A stretch of DNA of 64,000 nucleotides from the NCBI GenBank assembly GCA_009763385.1, contig CM019823.1, positions 96,545,104-96,609,103 on the forward strand. The letters run 5' to 3'. Every line of letters starts with the position of its first letter. The first letter of the stretch is position 1. The notes beneath the pieces were generated by a model. It did not search any database. It saw only the letters and a program-made list of their open reading frames with translations, and was not told the origin of the DNA. Shown here one piece after another: positions 32,913 through 43,971 of the stretch. The DNA comes from Coix lacryma-jobi var. lacryma-jobi. Its lineage: Eukaryota; Streptophyta; Magnoliopsida; Poales; Poaceae. The position numbers were made by a program, and so were the translations under genes.

Positions 32913-33666
32913 CTTCTTGACGAATTAGGCACATTGTTTGCACAAAACGGCAAAGATATCCGTAAATTGAATCTACCTCCAAAGACTCATTCATCCTATC
33001 CTCCACTTTACAATCGCCTCATACAGGAAGAGCTTTCATATCCTATCGATTCCCATCTAGATATGACTAATCCTACAACCTCTCTTAATATTGGCCAAGC
33101 ACATGCCTTCAATACTATAGTTGAGAGAGTATTAACTGAGGAACCAGGATTCTTTTTGTATCAGGTATAGGTGGAGGTACTGGGAAAACATACTTATGGA
33201 ACCACATAGTGTCATACTTAAGAGCAAAACAGAAGATTGTGTTAACTGTGGCCTCATCAGGAGTTGCAGCTCTGCTTCTTCCAGGTGGTCAAACAGCTCA
33301 CTCAAGATTTAGGATACCATGTGATTTGTTGGATGACACTGTCTGTGATATCAGTAGGGGTACAATGTTGTCCGAATTAATTGAACTTACAAGCTTAGTA
33401 ATTTGGGATGAGGCTGTCATGACTGATCGAAGGGCGTTCGAAGCTCTAGATCGAACTTTCAAAGATGTTTAGAAGGTACAAGACCCAGATGTTGCGCACA
33501 TCCCGTTTGGTGGTAAAGTTATTGTCTTGGGTGGAGATCTAAGACAAATACTTCCTGTTGTTGTGGGAGGAGGAAAGGTAGATGTACTCAACGCAGCTAT
33601 CACAAGGTCACGGCTATGGCCACATGCAGAAATGCTTAGCCTCACCGAAAATATGAGGCTTTCATG
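32913..33666 (+). pseudogene. Helitron RepHel, PIF1-type helicase, first part
   Basis: After the stop at 32910 the line continues LLDELGTLFAQNGKDI, then GQAHAFNTIVERVL. The Walker A motif GGGTGKT is at 33170-33190, one base out of frame with the preceding segment. Walker B is IWDEA (33401-33415). A TAG at 33470 interrupts before VLGGDLRQILPVV, and the domain is cut after LTENMRLS at 33666 by the LTR of element X. The remainder is at 62810. Confidence 0.88.
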
Positions 33667-34056
33667 TGCGGATACATGGGTGTATGCCGAGTCTCTGAAT
33701 GATGAGTGATTGTCAACTGGGATAATGCGCATGTTCTTTGGCTTGTGTTGTGCAGGTGTCGAGCACGGATACAGTGATCAGATGCAAGGTGAAGGTCAAG
33801 TAGAGACGTGCCGTGCCGAGGGACCGAGAGTGGCGAAGGGTGGACGTGAGGCTTGGACTGAGGGACCGGTGGCCCGAGGATCAGCTGTGGTGGCTGGCAG
33901 CCTGGGATAGCGACAAGCGAAGACTTGCGGGCACGGTGTTGCTTGGGTCGAGGACCTGGGGACACGTGTCGGTGGATGGGGTGCACGGGCGGTGCATCCC
34001 CTCTACGGCTCGGTTTGGTGGTTGAGCCACAGAAAAAACCACCAAGTGGACGGTTT

Positions 34057-34279
34057 CCAGGTTGGGCCTCAAAACCTAGGTGCAGCCGGTTTCCGAGTTT
34101 GGGCCACAAAACTCGGGCTGAGGACGGTTTCCAGGTTTGGGCCTCAAAACCTGGGTGCTGCGGGTTTCTGAGTTTGGGCCACAAAACTCAGGCGATGGTC
34201 GGCTGGTTTCCCGGTTTGGGCCTCAAAACCGGGGGTTGGTCGTGAAGGCTGGTTTCCCGGTTTAGGCCTCAAAACCGGG
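34057..34279 (+). repeat. Tandem array of six stem-loops with differing, self-complementary stems
   Basis: Units start at 34057, 34093, 34131, 34168, 34210 and 34256, with a period of 36-46 bp. Left arms are CCAGGTT, CCGAGTTT, CCAGGTTT, CTGAGTTT, CCCGGTTT and CCCGGTTT. In units 2 to 6 the right arm is the exact 8-bp complement; unit 1 has a one-base bulge. Loops are eight bases, alternating GGGCCTCA and GGGCCACA, with AGGCCTCA in the last. All loops contain the self-complementary GGCC. Confidence 0.92.
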
Positions 34280-35057
34280 GGCGAAGTCTGGGAAAAGGAC
34301 AAGTGGAGCGGTGGCGGCACGTGGCGGCAATTGTTCAGGTTGCGTCGAGGCAACGCTACCAGTTGTGCGGGCGTGGCCGTAGGATCACCAGCTATCTCGA
34401 GTTGGTCCAGAATAACCCTAGGTTTAGCTGGCTCGCTCTGTAATTAGAGAGGGGTAGAGTAGGAATTAGAATTAGGATAAGTAGAGGGAGACACCCTCCT
34501 CCCATGCCATCTCAGCCATTTGCTCTTTGCCTTCTAGGTTTTCCTGCTCTCCCAATCCCCTGCTATAGCAACTGAGATCCGCAGAGAATCATACCTCTGT
34601 GTACTGGAGATTTTGAGGAAGTGAGACCGTAATCTCACTGTTGTAGCGTGTGGTAGCCACACGGTTGCAAATTCATGGTTGTGATTCGCGTTTTGTTCTC
34701 GTTCTTCGCGGATTGCTTTTCTCCATGTTTTTCCCGTCGATCGTTCTCCTTGTTCATTGCGTCTTTCGTGATTCCATTTGAACGAGTTGAACTAGATCGT
34801 GAGGCACTTCTTTCTACCGAAGGAATTGACCACTAACCTCGCGAGCTAGTAGATCGGTTGATTTTCGTTTCGGGTCAAGTTTTTCTCCCTTCCCCCGAAT
34901 TTCTTTGATTCATCGATTTGGAGATAGGTTCGAGCCATGATCTCTTAGAGATAGCTCACTATCCTCCTTGTGACTCCTCTCACAAGCTTGATCCCTAAAG
35001 GATTCGTTTTGGGTGAGATCGAGTAGAATCGGTGGACGAACAGCACAGTTTCGGGGT

Positions 35058-35337
35058 GACCGGACGCATGCGTCGTGGTGACCGGACACACGGTTGAGAG
35101 TCCGGTCGATGAATGTCGCTCGTGGATTTTCTCTGAACTGGTCGGACTCTCAGAGACGTTTTGACGGACGCGACGCTCGTACTGTTCATTGTTCGTGTAT
35201 TCTTGTGATCGGACGCTCGAGGTGAGACCGGGCGCTCAGTGCCAGTGAGTCCGGTCCAACTCAGAGAGTTCCCAAACCATTTTTCTCCAGACCGGACGCG
35301 TCCGATGAACCGACCGGACACTCCAGTGAGTCCGGTC
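35058..35337 (+). repeat. CCGGACGC/GTCCGGTC motif array in the 5' LTR of X
   Basis: About ten copies or near copies of ACCGGACGC or GAGTCCGGTC in both orientations, ending 400 bp before the LTR end. The same motif fills the LTRs of element Z. Unlike in A and Z, the array lies in the downstream half of the LTR. Confidence 0.8.
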
Positions 35338-35739
35338 AGTGCTGATCAGCACGTTTTCGTCCGCGGTTCGTTCGTTTGACTTCCGATTTGAGATCTGCTT
35401 TTTGCGTTGGATTCTCGACTCTGTGCTCTACAGAAATCGAGCTTCCCGCTTTGCAAAATAGCCTGAATCCCCCTCGCGTTGCTCGGGGAGGTTGAGGTTA
35501 GCCAAAGTTCATCCTGTCACTAGTTGACCTGCGTGAACTTGGGCGAGGGATCTTTGTGGTGTCCTGCTGTGTTCCTAGGGAACATCCACCCATTCTCTTC
35601 GGTCGTGGATATCACGCACATCAGTTTTCTTTCGGGGGTTGATTCTTGGGACAGTGGCAACAAGTTTCTGAAAAGAAATTTTAGGCTCCCATTCACCCCC
35701 CCTCTGGTCGCTTTCTGTTAGCACTTTCGGTCCTTCAAT

Positions 35740-35751
35740 TGGTATCAAAGC
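35740..35751 (+). other. Primer-binding site of copia element X
   Basis: TGGTATCAAAGC, two bases after the LTR, an initiator Met tRNA type site. Confidence 0.85.
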
Positions 35752-35800
35752 GGGTTAAGGATCTTCCACCTTAGCCGATTCCAGATCCACAGAAGGCGAC

Positions 35801-38040
35801 ATGGATCGCGACGTGGGCAAACCGTCGTTCTTCGATGGGACGAACTATGCGTATTGGAAGATACGCATGTCGCCTATCTGCAGAGTTTGGGTGCTTCCAT
35901 CTGGGATATTTGCAACTCTGCCGATTACGTGGTCTTGGCTGCTCGTGCTACTCAGCATCAGATGATGAGCATGATGCTAATAGCCGAGCCCGTAATGCTC
36001 TTTTCTCATGTCTGAGCATGAGTGAGTTTGATCGCGTTTCTCACCTCGCTACGGCTCGGGAGATTTGGGCTACCCTCATGCGTTTTCATGAGGGAACCAC
36101 TCAAGTCAAAACCCGCCTCTACGAGTCGTTCAAGCGAGAGTATGAGAACTTTCGACACATGCTAGCGAGAGCATAGAAAGTTTATTCCTCGCTTTCAGGT
36201 GATTGTCAACAGGATGATGGCTAACAAGGAGCTGTTGCCTTTCGACGATCATGAGAGAGCTCTCAAGCTACTCCATACCCTTGATCGGTCGGTGTGGGAC
36301 TCCAAAGTTCAGGCGATCATCGAATCACCTAACTATGAGACCCTCACGTGCGACGAGCTCTTCAGTAAGCTCAACAAGTCAGTGAGATCGATGCCATGGC
36401 GAGGGCTTCTTATGAAAATTCTTCTGGCCCGTCAATGGCTTTGCTTTCTGGCTATTCTGCTAACACCTCTGGAGGCTTTGCACTTTCCTCTCTTCTTTCT
36501 GTCAGAGAGGAGCAGTTGGAGATCATGGGGGATGACATGCTGTCATTGCTCGCCAAACGGTTCTCGCGGTTCCACAACAACTGCATGAACCGTCGCCGCG
36601 GAGGAGGACGCTCAGGATGCTTTGAGTGCGGCGACCCCAACCACTTCATCGCCAATTGCCCGAAGAAGAACAAGCAAGTCTTCGGAAGGCAGATCATGGG
36701 CACAAGTACGACTCCGGCAAGCGCAAGGAGAAGTACGTCCCCGCGAACCACAAGCGGAAGGGCGGCTTCAACAAGGAGTACATCCAGACCAAGTACTTGG
36801 AGAAGGCCCAGGCTGAGCAGCGTGCGTTCTTCGCCACGCTCAGCGACGTCGATGACTCGGATGACGACTCCGCTTCTTCAAGCGACGACGAGAAGAAGAA
36901 GAGGATCGAGGACAAGCTCAATGGCCTCTGCTCTTCTTCACCGACGACGAAGGCTTCTGCACCATGGCCCTCGCAAGGAGGTCGACGGCGAGCTGGAGGA
37001 GATCCCTCGGAATGATGACGACGACGACGACGACGCCTCCAGGTATCTCTGACCCCCGATGAGCTTTCTGCTGAGGTCGAGAAACTTACTGCCGCGCTCC
37101 TTAGTCTAGATAAGTTGCTTAGGCGTGCTGCTAGAGAGCGCAAGGAGTTTAGGCAGAAGTGGGAGGATACGGTGAAGGAGCTTGAGTTTGCCAAGTCCAC
37201 CGTAGTTGTCTCTGAGGAGGTTGAGTGCGAGATGTGCACCACGCACATGACTGACCTTCTCACTTTGAGAGGTAAGTATGTTGCGTTGGTAGGAGAGGTG
37301 GATGAGCTGAAGGCTAGATCCTTGCTGTTGGGTGCGTGCAAGTCCTTTGCGGGCTTGCAATCCGAGTTGGCAGAGAAGAATGCCAAGATTGTGTCTCTTG
37401 AGAGGGCCAGCTCGGGTAGCAGCACATGTGTGTCTAGATGTGTTCTTTGTGAGGGTTTGGAGATGGAGATCGCAACGTGAAGCATGACAAGATGCAAACC
37501 GAGGAGGAAAACACATACCTTCGGACCATCTTGTCATGGGTGTCGAGTGGTGAGCCGCAGCTTAGGATGATGATCTCCCAGTTCAAGCGTGCTACAGGAG
37601 GTCCAGGTGTAGGCTTTGCTCCGGGTGTTGATGTGTCATCTTTTGGCAAGATTGGAGAGTCGAGTGGTCTTAAACCATGTGAGAAGCCCAACTCCACCAC
37701 TACTCCCAAGCTTACCAAGATTCCACCCAAAGAGCCTCTCAAGCCTAACACCAAGGATGGGGTCTTTGTTGAACCTCCGAGAGCTCCACCCAAGAAACAA
37801 TCATGGGCTCCCAACCAAACCACCTCAAGAACAAGCTGGACACCATGCCACCCATCCAAGAGGAGCTTATGCCACAGAAGGGCAAAGTGATCCACACCCA
37901 CTACCGTGAGTACCAACAACCCCTTTGAGAGCGGTGAGGTACCATTGTGAGCATTGTGGGAGAGATGGACACTTGAGTGAGTTTGCTTTCGGCGCAAGAG
38001 AGAGGCGCGCCGTGCAAAGGAGATGAACAACACGGACATG
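35801..38040 (+). pseudogene. Copia element X gag, broken
   Basis: From ATG at 35801 the line reads MDRDVGKPSFFDGTNYAYWK, the UBN2-type copia Gag start, then shifts frame near 35870. It continues through LATAREIWATLMRFHEGTTQVK and ERALKLLHTLDRSVWDSK. Zinc knuckle 1 is CFECGDPNHFIANC (36620-36661). An acidic Asp/Ser segment (36840-36900, with a GAC microsatellite at 37017-37033) and a coiled-coil region (37065-37480) follow. A second knuckle, CEHCGRDGHLSEF, is at 37937-37975; its last Cys is lost by a one-base deletion. Stops and shifts occur at least six times. The large antisense frame at 36694-37497 is not a gene. Confidence 0.85.
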
Positions 38041-38900
38041 TACCATCCTTTCCATGATGTACATGTGCCGAATGTTCAGAGGCGTGCTGCTAGGCCTAGA
38101 GGTCCAAAACCTCAAGTTCCTAGGCCTAGGCCGCGAGGAGGTCGTGCCCGGCGGGAGCCTGCAGTTGTAGGCTATGGACCCCGTGGCGGTGGCTTTGTAG
38201 TTGAGCTTTTCCCCCACCGCGTTTTGAGTATCGCGATGGACGCTCCTCCCTTAGCGGACCACGTTTTCCTCTACGTGGTGATCGCTCTTCCCGTAGGCGT
38301 GCTAGGAATGGTTTTTCTGCTAACCGTTCTTTTGAGCAGCCGGCCCAACACTGGTATTCTCCCTACTTCACTAACCCCAGTGTTGGACCGTATGCTCACC
38401 CTATGTCTTTTTATTGATGTAGGTAAAACGATTGGAGAACGTTTGGTTGGTGGATTCCGGTTGCTCAAGGCACATGACCGGAAACGCCAAGTGGTTCTTC
38501 AGTCTTAGTCCGGTCGCCGGAAAGGAGTTTATCACCTTCGGCGACAATAGCAAAGGTAAAGTGTTGTCTCGTGGGTCGGTGCGAGTTAATGAGCACTTTG
38601 TGTTGCACGATGTTGCTCTTGTTTCTCACTTGCATTTTAACGTTCTTTCTGTTTTCGCAACTCTTGATGATGACTATGAGATTCGTTTTAAACCGAATCT
38701 CAGTCGTATTTTGGATCCTCAGGGCAATCTTGTTTGTATGATTTCGCCCTTTGGAAAAGTCTTTTGTGCGAATTTCTCGGAGTCTTTGGCACTTCTCGTT
38801 GTCTTGTGGCTGGACCTTCCTCCTCTGATCTTTGGAAGTGGCATAGGAGACTTGGACATTTGAGCTTCGACTTGCTTGCAAGGCTTAGTTCACTTGGCCT
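38041..38900 (+). pseudogene. Copia element X protease region
   Basis: A Pro/Arg-rich linker (38060-38200) leads to the protease with VDSGCSRHMTG at 38450-38482 and FGDNSKGKVLSRG. The frame then shifts near 38790 before a GAG-pre-integrase segment (WKWHRRLGHLSFDLLARLSS, 38837-38900). Catalytic Asp is present. Confidence 0.85.
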
Positions 38901-39720
38901 AATCCGAGGATTGCCCAAGTTGTCACATGGAGAAGGATCTTGTTTGCCATTCTTGTAGACATGGGAAGATGGTTGCCGCTCCCCACCATCCAGTGACTCA
39001 GGTCATGACCAAGCGCCCTGGAGAGCTTTTGCACATGGACCTTGTTGGTCCGGCTCGGGTGAGCTCGGTTGGAGGGAAGTGGTATGTGCTTGTTGTTGTT
39101 GACGACTTTTCGAGATATTCGTGGGTCTTCTTTTTAGCTGAGAAGACCGAGACTTTCTCCTTTGCTCGCAATCTGATTTTGCGTCTTCAGAACGAGTTCC
39201 CTTTGAACTCGATGCGAGCTATTAGGAGTGATAATGGTTCCGAATTCAAGAATTCGGATTTTGAGAAGTTTTGTAACTCTTGGGCTTAGAGCATCAGTTT
39301 TCTTCCCCCTACACACCGCCTCAGATGGTGTTGTAGAGAGGAAGAATCGAACCTTGTAGAGATGGCCAGGACGATGCTCGATGAGCATAGGACTCCTAGG
39401 CGATATTGGGCCGAAGCTATGAGCACTGCATGCTACATTTCCAATCGCATTTTTCTCCGAGCTTTCTTGAAAAAGACTTCTTATGAGTTGTGTTTTGGAA
39501 AACTGCCCAAGGTGAGTTATTTTAGAGTCTTTGGTTGCCACTGTTTCATACTTAAGAAAGGCAACCTGGACAAATTTGAGTCTCGTTCTTCTGACGGGTG
39601 TTTTTGGGTTATGGCACTCATACTCGCGCATATCGTGTACTTAACCTTGACACTAACCGAGTCATGGAGACATCAGATGTCACCTTCGACGAGACCATGG
39701 TTTGTCCTTCTTCTCGTTTG
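38901..39720 (+). pseudogene. Copia element X integrase
   Basis: HSCRHGKM finger, then ELLHMDLVGPARVSS (first catalytic Asp), VVVDDFSRYSWVFFLAEK and RSDNGSEFKN (second Asp). A stop near 39287 and a shift follow; the Glu-bearing VERKNRT segment is degraded near 39335. MARTMLDEH, YWAEAMSTACYISNRI and KVSYFRVFGCHCFILKKG follow in another frame. Inactive as read. Confidence 0.85.
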
Positions 39721-40990
39721 AGCGTGCAGGTGATCATGAGGTTGGCGAGCCTCTTTTTGATGAAGAGGAAGAGGGTGCTGAAGGTATGGATGATCCAGCA
39801 CCCCCTCCACCTGCTGTGCCGCAAGGAGCGGCTTCTACAATGACTCACAGCCCCGATCCTTCTCCTCTACTACTGGGGGCCGTGAGATCCGCCACCTCGA
39901 GCGGTACCATTTGTACCCGAGGAGGCACCAGCTGCTGTTGAGGGGGAGGCTACATCAGCTCGGGAGGCACCACGACACATCCAGCGCCAACACCCGCCTC
40001 AGCAGATGATCGGCAGCATCGGCGAACGTGTCACTCAGTCAAGGTCACAACAAATCTCTCACTTTGCTCATTCTGCATTTGTTGCTGATTTTGAACCCCG
40101 AGATGTTGGACACGCTTTATCTGATCCAGATTGGGTCAATGCCATGCATGAGGAGTTAGAAAATTTTGAGAGAAATCGGGTTTGGGTTTTGGTTCCTCTT
40201 CCTCCTGAGTGTCACCTATTGGGACAAAATGTGTTTTCAAAAACAAACAAGGAGAGGATGGCCATGTTGTGAGAAACAAGGCCAGACTGTTGCCCGGGGG
40301 TATAGTCAGAAGGAGGGGATAGACTATGAGGAGACTTTTGCTCCTGTAGCTCGTTTGGAGGCAATTAGGATACTCTTGGCTTTTGCTGCATCCAAAGGGT
40401 TTAAACTTTTTCAAATGATGTCAAGAGTGCCTTCTTAACCGACTACATAGAAGAGGAAGTGTATGTGAGACAACCCCTAGGTTTCAAAAATCCCAAGTTT
40501 CCAAACCATGTTTTTAAACTTCACAAAGCTTTATATGGTTTGAAACAAGCCCTAGAGCCTGGTATGATAGGTTGAAAACCTTTTTGCTTGCTAAGGGTTT
40601 TAAAATGGGATGTGTGGATAAAACGCTCTTTCTCCTCAAGCAAGGCAATGACACTCTCTTGGTCCAGATTTACGTGGATGATATCATTTTTGGTGGTTCT
40701 TCTCACGCTTTGGTTGCCAAGTTTGCAGACACTATGAGCAGGGAGTTTGAGATGAGCATGATGGGAGTTGACGTTTTTCCTCGGGTTGCAAATCAAGCAA
40801 ATCGAGAGGGGACATTCGTGCACCAGGGCAAGTACACCAAGGACATCCTGAAGAAGTTCGACATGGGTGAGGCCAAGCTTCCAACACCCATCCGACCATA
40901 GCGGCCCTGGATGCGGATGTGGATGGAGAAGCTGTGGACCAGAAGGAGTACCGGAGTATGATCGGGTCGCTGCTGTATCTGACGGCGACA
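39721..40990 (+). pseudogene. Copia element X reverse transcriptase
   Basis: After a linker (39721-40020) come DPDWVNAMHEELENFERNRVW, YSQKEGIDYEETFAPVARLEA, KALYGLKQ and QIYVDDIIFGGSSH with both catalytic Asp codons near 40676-40683. Breaks lie near 40220, 40420, 40555 and 40790. Similar in order to the RT of elements A and Z. Confidence 0.87.
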
Positions 40991-41610
40991 CGCCCGGACA
41001 TTCAGTTCACGGTGTTGTCTGTGCGTGCGATTTCAGTCGTCGCCACACACTTCTCACCGTCAGGCGGTGAAGCGCATTATGAGGTACTTATGCTTTCACT
41101 CCAGAGTTTGGGATTTGGTATTCTGCTTCCTCCACCCTCTCCCTTTGCGGTTACTCTGATGCCGATTTTGCTGGTTGCCGTATTGATCGCAAGTCCACTT
41201 TTGGGACTTGCCAGTTTATTGGTTCTTCTCTTGTATCGTGGTCTTCTCGCAAGCAGTCTAGTGTCGCCCAGTCTACCATGGAGGCTGAGTATGTTGCTGC
41301 GGCTAGCTGTTGTTCCCAGTTGCTTTGGATGATGGCCACTTTGCGTGATTTTGGTCTGAGTTTTTCTCGCGTTCCTTTGCTTTGTTACATCACGAGTGCT
41401 ATTAGCGTAGCTAAGAACCCCGTGCTGCACTCCAAGACCAAACACATTGATATGCGCTTTCATTTTCTGTGAGACCACGATGAGAAGGGTGATATCGACC
41501 TTCGCCATGTCGATACTCATCATCAGTTGGCTGATATTTTCACCAAGCCTTTAGACCAATCGACTTTTGCTAGGTTGAGAGGTGAGCTTGGTGTGTGTTT
41601 TCCCTTTTAG
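40991..41610 (+). pseudogene. Copia element X RNase H and Pol C-terminus
   Basis: Degraded DYAGC region near 41155, then TMEAEYVAAASCCSQLLWM (41277-41335), KTKHIDMRFHF and HHQLADIFTKPLDQSTFARL, ending at TAG 41608-41610. A TGA at 41470-41472 lies inside. Confidence 0.85.
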
Positions 41611-43043
41611 ATGGGGGAAACATTTTGACTCTTGTATTATAAACTGACTTTATGTTTTTTCAATTGGTTCTTCTTGCATCTTTGCATTTCATCTTGCATA
41701 TTTACTTTCAGAGCTTCATGTATATAATCCTTAGAATGTGACTATGCTCTGTGTAGTGTATGCTCTGATGAGTTATGTTAATGCTTGTAGCTTATGCTCC
41801 TTCTGATCACTGATACATGTTATGAGCTGAGCTATTTTTGAATGGTGAATCTGCTTAATAAACATAAAACTTGCAAGTGTTCACCATTGAGATATGCAAC
41901 TAGCATGTGTAGAATGTGTAGAAATCACTTGTGCTTTTCATATATGCTAGGTTGCTATGTCTCTAGTTCTGAGTCATTCACTTGCTTGGTGTGTTCATAT
42001 CCTGAGATAAACTTTGAACCAAGTTAAGTGAATTGGAAAGATCGAGATGGGATTGCTTGTCAGCACATCACAGTTTTGAGACTGTTTCTCATTGCACTTT
42101 GAGTTAAACTTGAGATGTGTAGTGTATGACCGAAACTATTGCTTTAAGCTTCTGAATGCTTCTGCATAGGCTTCGCACAGTTGAAAAGTTAGGCAAGACA
42201 AGCTTTCAACCTCTCGCAATCACATGCTAAAATTTGAACTTGTGAAAATAACCGCTGCAACTCTGATAAAATTGAATACACAAGTCTCTATTTCACTCTA
42301 TAGCATGATGATTGAACTTTGCTAGGGGTAGTTCACCTTGTATACATGTTTAGCACTTGTTTGAAATCCTGTCTATAGATGACTAGTGCTATTTTTGTGG
42401 TGAACATCCTTTTCTGAATGGCTAAAAACTGCTCACTTTGCTCAAATGCTTATCTTTCATATTTGGTGATTAGTTTGAGCCTCTTCTAGCATTATGTGCC
42501 TATTGTTGAGTCATCGGATCAGCATTTTATCGAGCATCTTCATATTCTATCGACTATATTCCTGAAGCTGCTAACTTGCATATTTGACTCATATGCATTT
42601 GGAAGGGGGGCTATTTGTCAAGGGGGAGAAATTTGCTTAATAGTGCATTTTCAACTAGGGGGAGAAAAAATTGACAAATCATATGGGCTCTCTGTTCGAA
42701 AGGGGGAGAAAATATCTTCAAATCTTTTGCTTTCCGAGTTGAACCTTGATGAGAGTTTCCTGGTTGTGTGCACTATTTGAGGGGAGTTTGCTCGTTGCTG
42801 AGTTCTGAGCTGGTATCAGTTGGTTTGGAGCATTTTGGTAGCTAGTTGTGTTGGCCTTTGCCTCTTTCTTGAGGAACTAGCACCTTTGTTTCTATACTCT
42901 TCAATTGGTATTTAGCCCTTTTCAGTTGGTATCGAGCTTTCTCGCTAGCGGTGTTGAGCCCGTTCTGCCTCTTCTGAGGGCCAGCTCTGTTTTGCTTGAT
43001 TTTCAGTTGATTTTTCAATGGTGTCGAGCTTTCTCGCTAGCAG
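41611..43043 (+). other. Copia element X 3' noncoding region, left part
   Basis: No conserved frame. Three AGGGGGAGAA motifs occur at about 42618, 42655 and 42700, resembling the polypurine tract at 50835. From about 42800 imperfect repeats of about 100 bp begin (TCGAGCTTTCTCGCTAGC-type units). Element Y is inserted at 43043 in one of them, and the region resumes at 50617. Confidence 0.75.
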
Positions 43044-43956
43044 TGATGAGGACATCAACACCAGCGATACATCCTCTCCGACACAACCTATAGCTGGTCC
43101 TCTTACTCGTGCTCGTGCTCGTCAACTTAATCATCAAGTGAGTTCCATGATAAGCTCTTGTCCATCTTGTTTAGACAATGGAAACGCGTGCACTCTTGTT
43201 TTGATTAGGAACCGAGGAGAAGACCGAAAGGGAGAAGGACTCGCGCTAGCTGGATTCGGACTGCAGCAAAGCACCAACTTGTGACCGCCACCACGGTTGC
43301 ATACAGATTCGGATTCAGGCGCTTCAGGACTTGTTGGAAAGCTTATCAAGTTTACTTTCATATGAATCAAGTCCACGTCAATATCTGTTCGGCAGCAGCA
43401 GCAATGATCCAATTACCGTCGACAGGTCTTGCTGTCCAGGGTGCTGCGTCACCCATTTTGGGCTTATGGCCCATGTATCAAGTTGGGTCCATTAGGGACG
43501 CGTCCTAGGGTTGGAGGACGACCCCAACACTCTTTTGGTCGTCAATCCATCTACTTATATCCCTCTATAGCCGCCATGGTCGGGTTGGGTTTTGTTTAGA
43601 TCAAGTTTAGCCTTAGCTACTTGCTTGTAGGCGCGCGTGCAGGATCTGCCGCCGTCTCCTTGTCTTCGGAACCCCATTGTTGATTAAGATTCAGTTTGAA
43701 GCCTTCAATTTCATCTTGCAAATTCAGTGCTTGTTTCTCGTTCTTGCTAGTTCTTCGATTGCTTGCAGGACGGGAGCCCTAGGGGCTGGTTGTCGCGCTC
43801 CACAAGATCGTGACGGCTATTGGACGTGGTGTATCGGTTGCTAAGGCGCGGTCTTGAGGGCTGTAGTCGGGCCGTGAACGTCATCTCCATCCACCAATCG
43901 AGTTATCCCTGTTTCTCATCGAAAGATCGGGCAAAAACCCTAACGGGTTCGCATCA
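43044..43956 (+). repeat. 5' LTR of gypsy element Y
   Basis: 913 bp. The first 240 bp stay open in one frame (DEDINTSDTSSPTQPIAG, then PLTRARARQLNHQV), which is the coding end of the polyprotein when at the 3' end. A TATA-like TTATATCC lies near 43555. Confidence 0.92.
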
Positions 43957-43958
43957 GT

Positions 43959-43971
43959 TGGTAATCAGAGC
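43959..43971 (+). other. Primer-binding site of element Y
   Basis: TGGTAATCAGAGC, an initiator Met tRNA type site with one extra A, two bases after the LTR. Confidence 0.75.

Larger units (their letters stand above)
33667..35737 (+). repeat. 5' LTR of copia element X
   Basis: Starts TGCGGATACATGG (3' LTR: TGCGGATATATGG) and ends TTTCGGTCCTTCA, followed by a primer-binding site. It has a stem-loop array (34057-34279) and a CCGGACGC motif array (35058-35337). The broken Helitron frame runs on by chance into the first 45 bp. I see no strong TATA box; a weak AT-rich stretch is near 34450-34480. Confidence 0.9.

Noticed and set aside
33642..34184. Minus-strand frame of 180 codons spanning the Helitron-LTR junction
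   Set aside because: It crosses an insertion boundary and the stem-loop array, so it cannot be an old gene; no motif.
36694..37497. Long antisense open frame (267 codons) opposite the gag of X
   Set aside because: It mirrors the coding strand of a Gag coiled-coil region; its sequence shows no independent domain and it crosses known Gag motifs.
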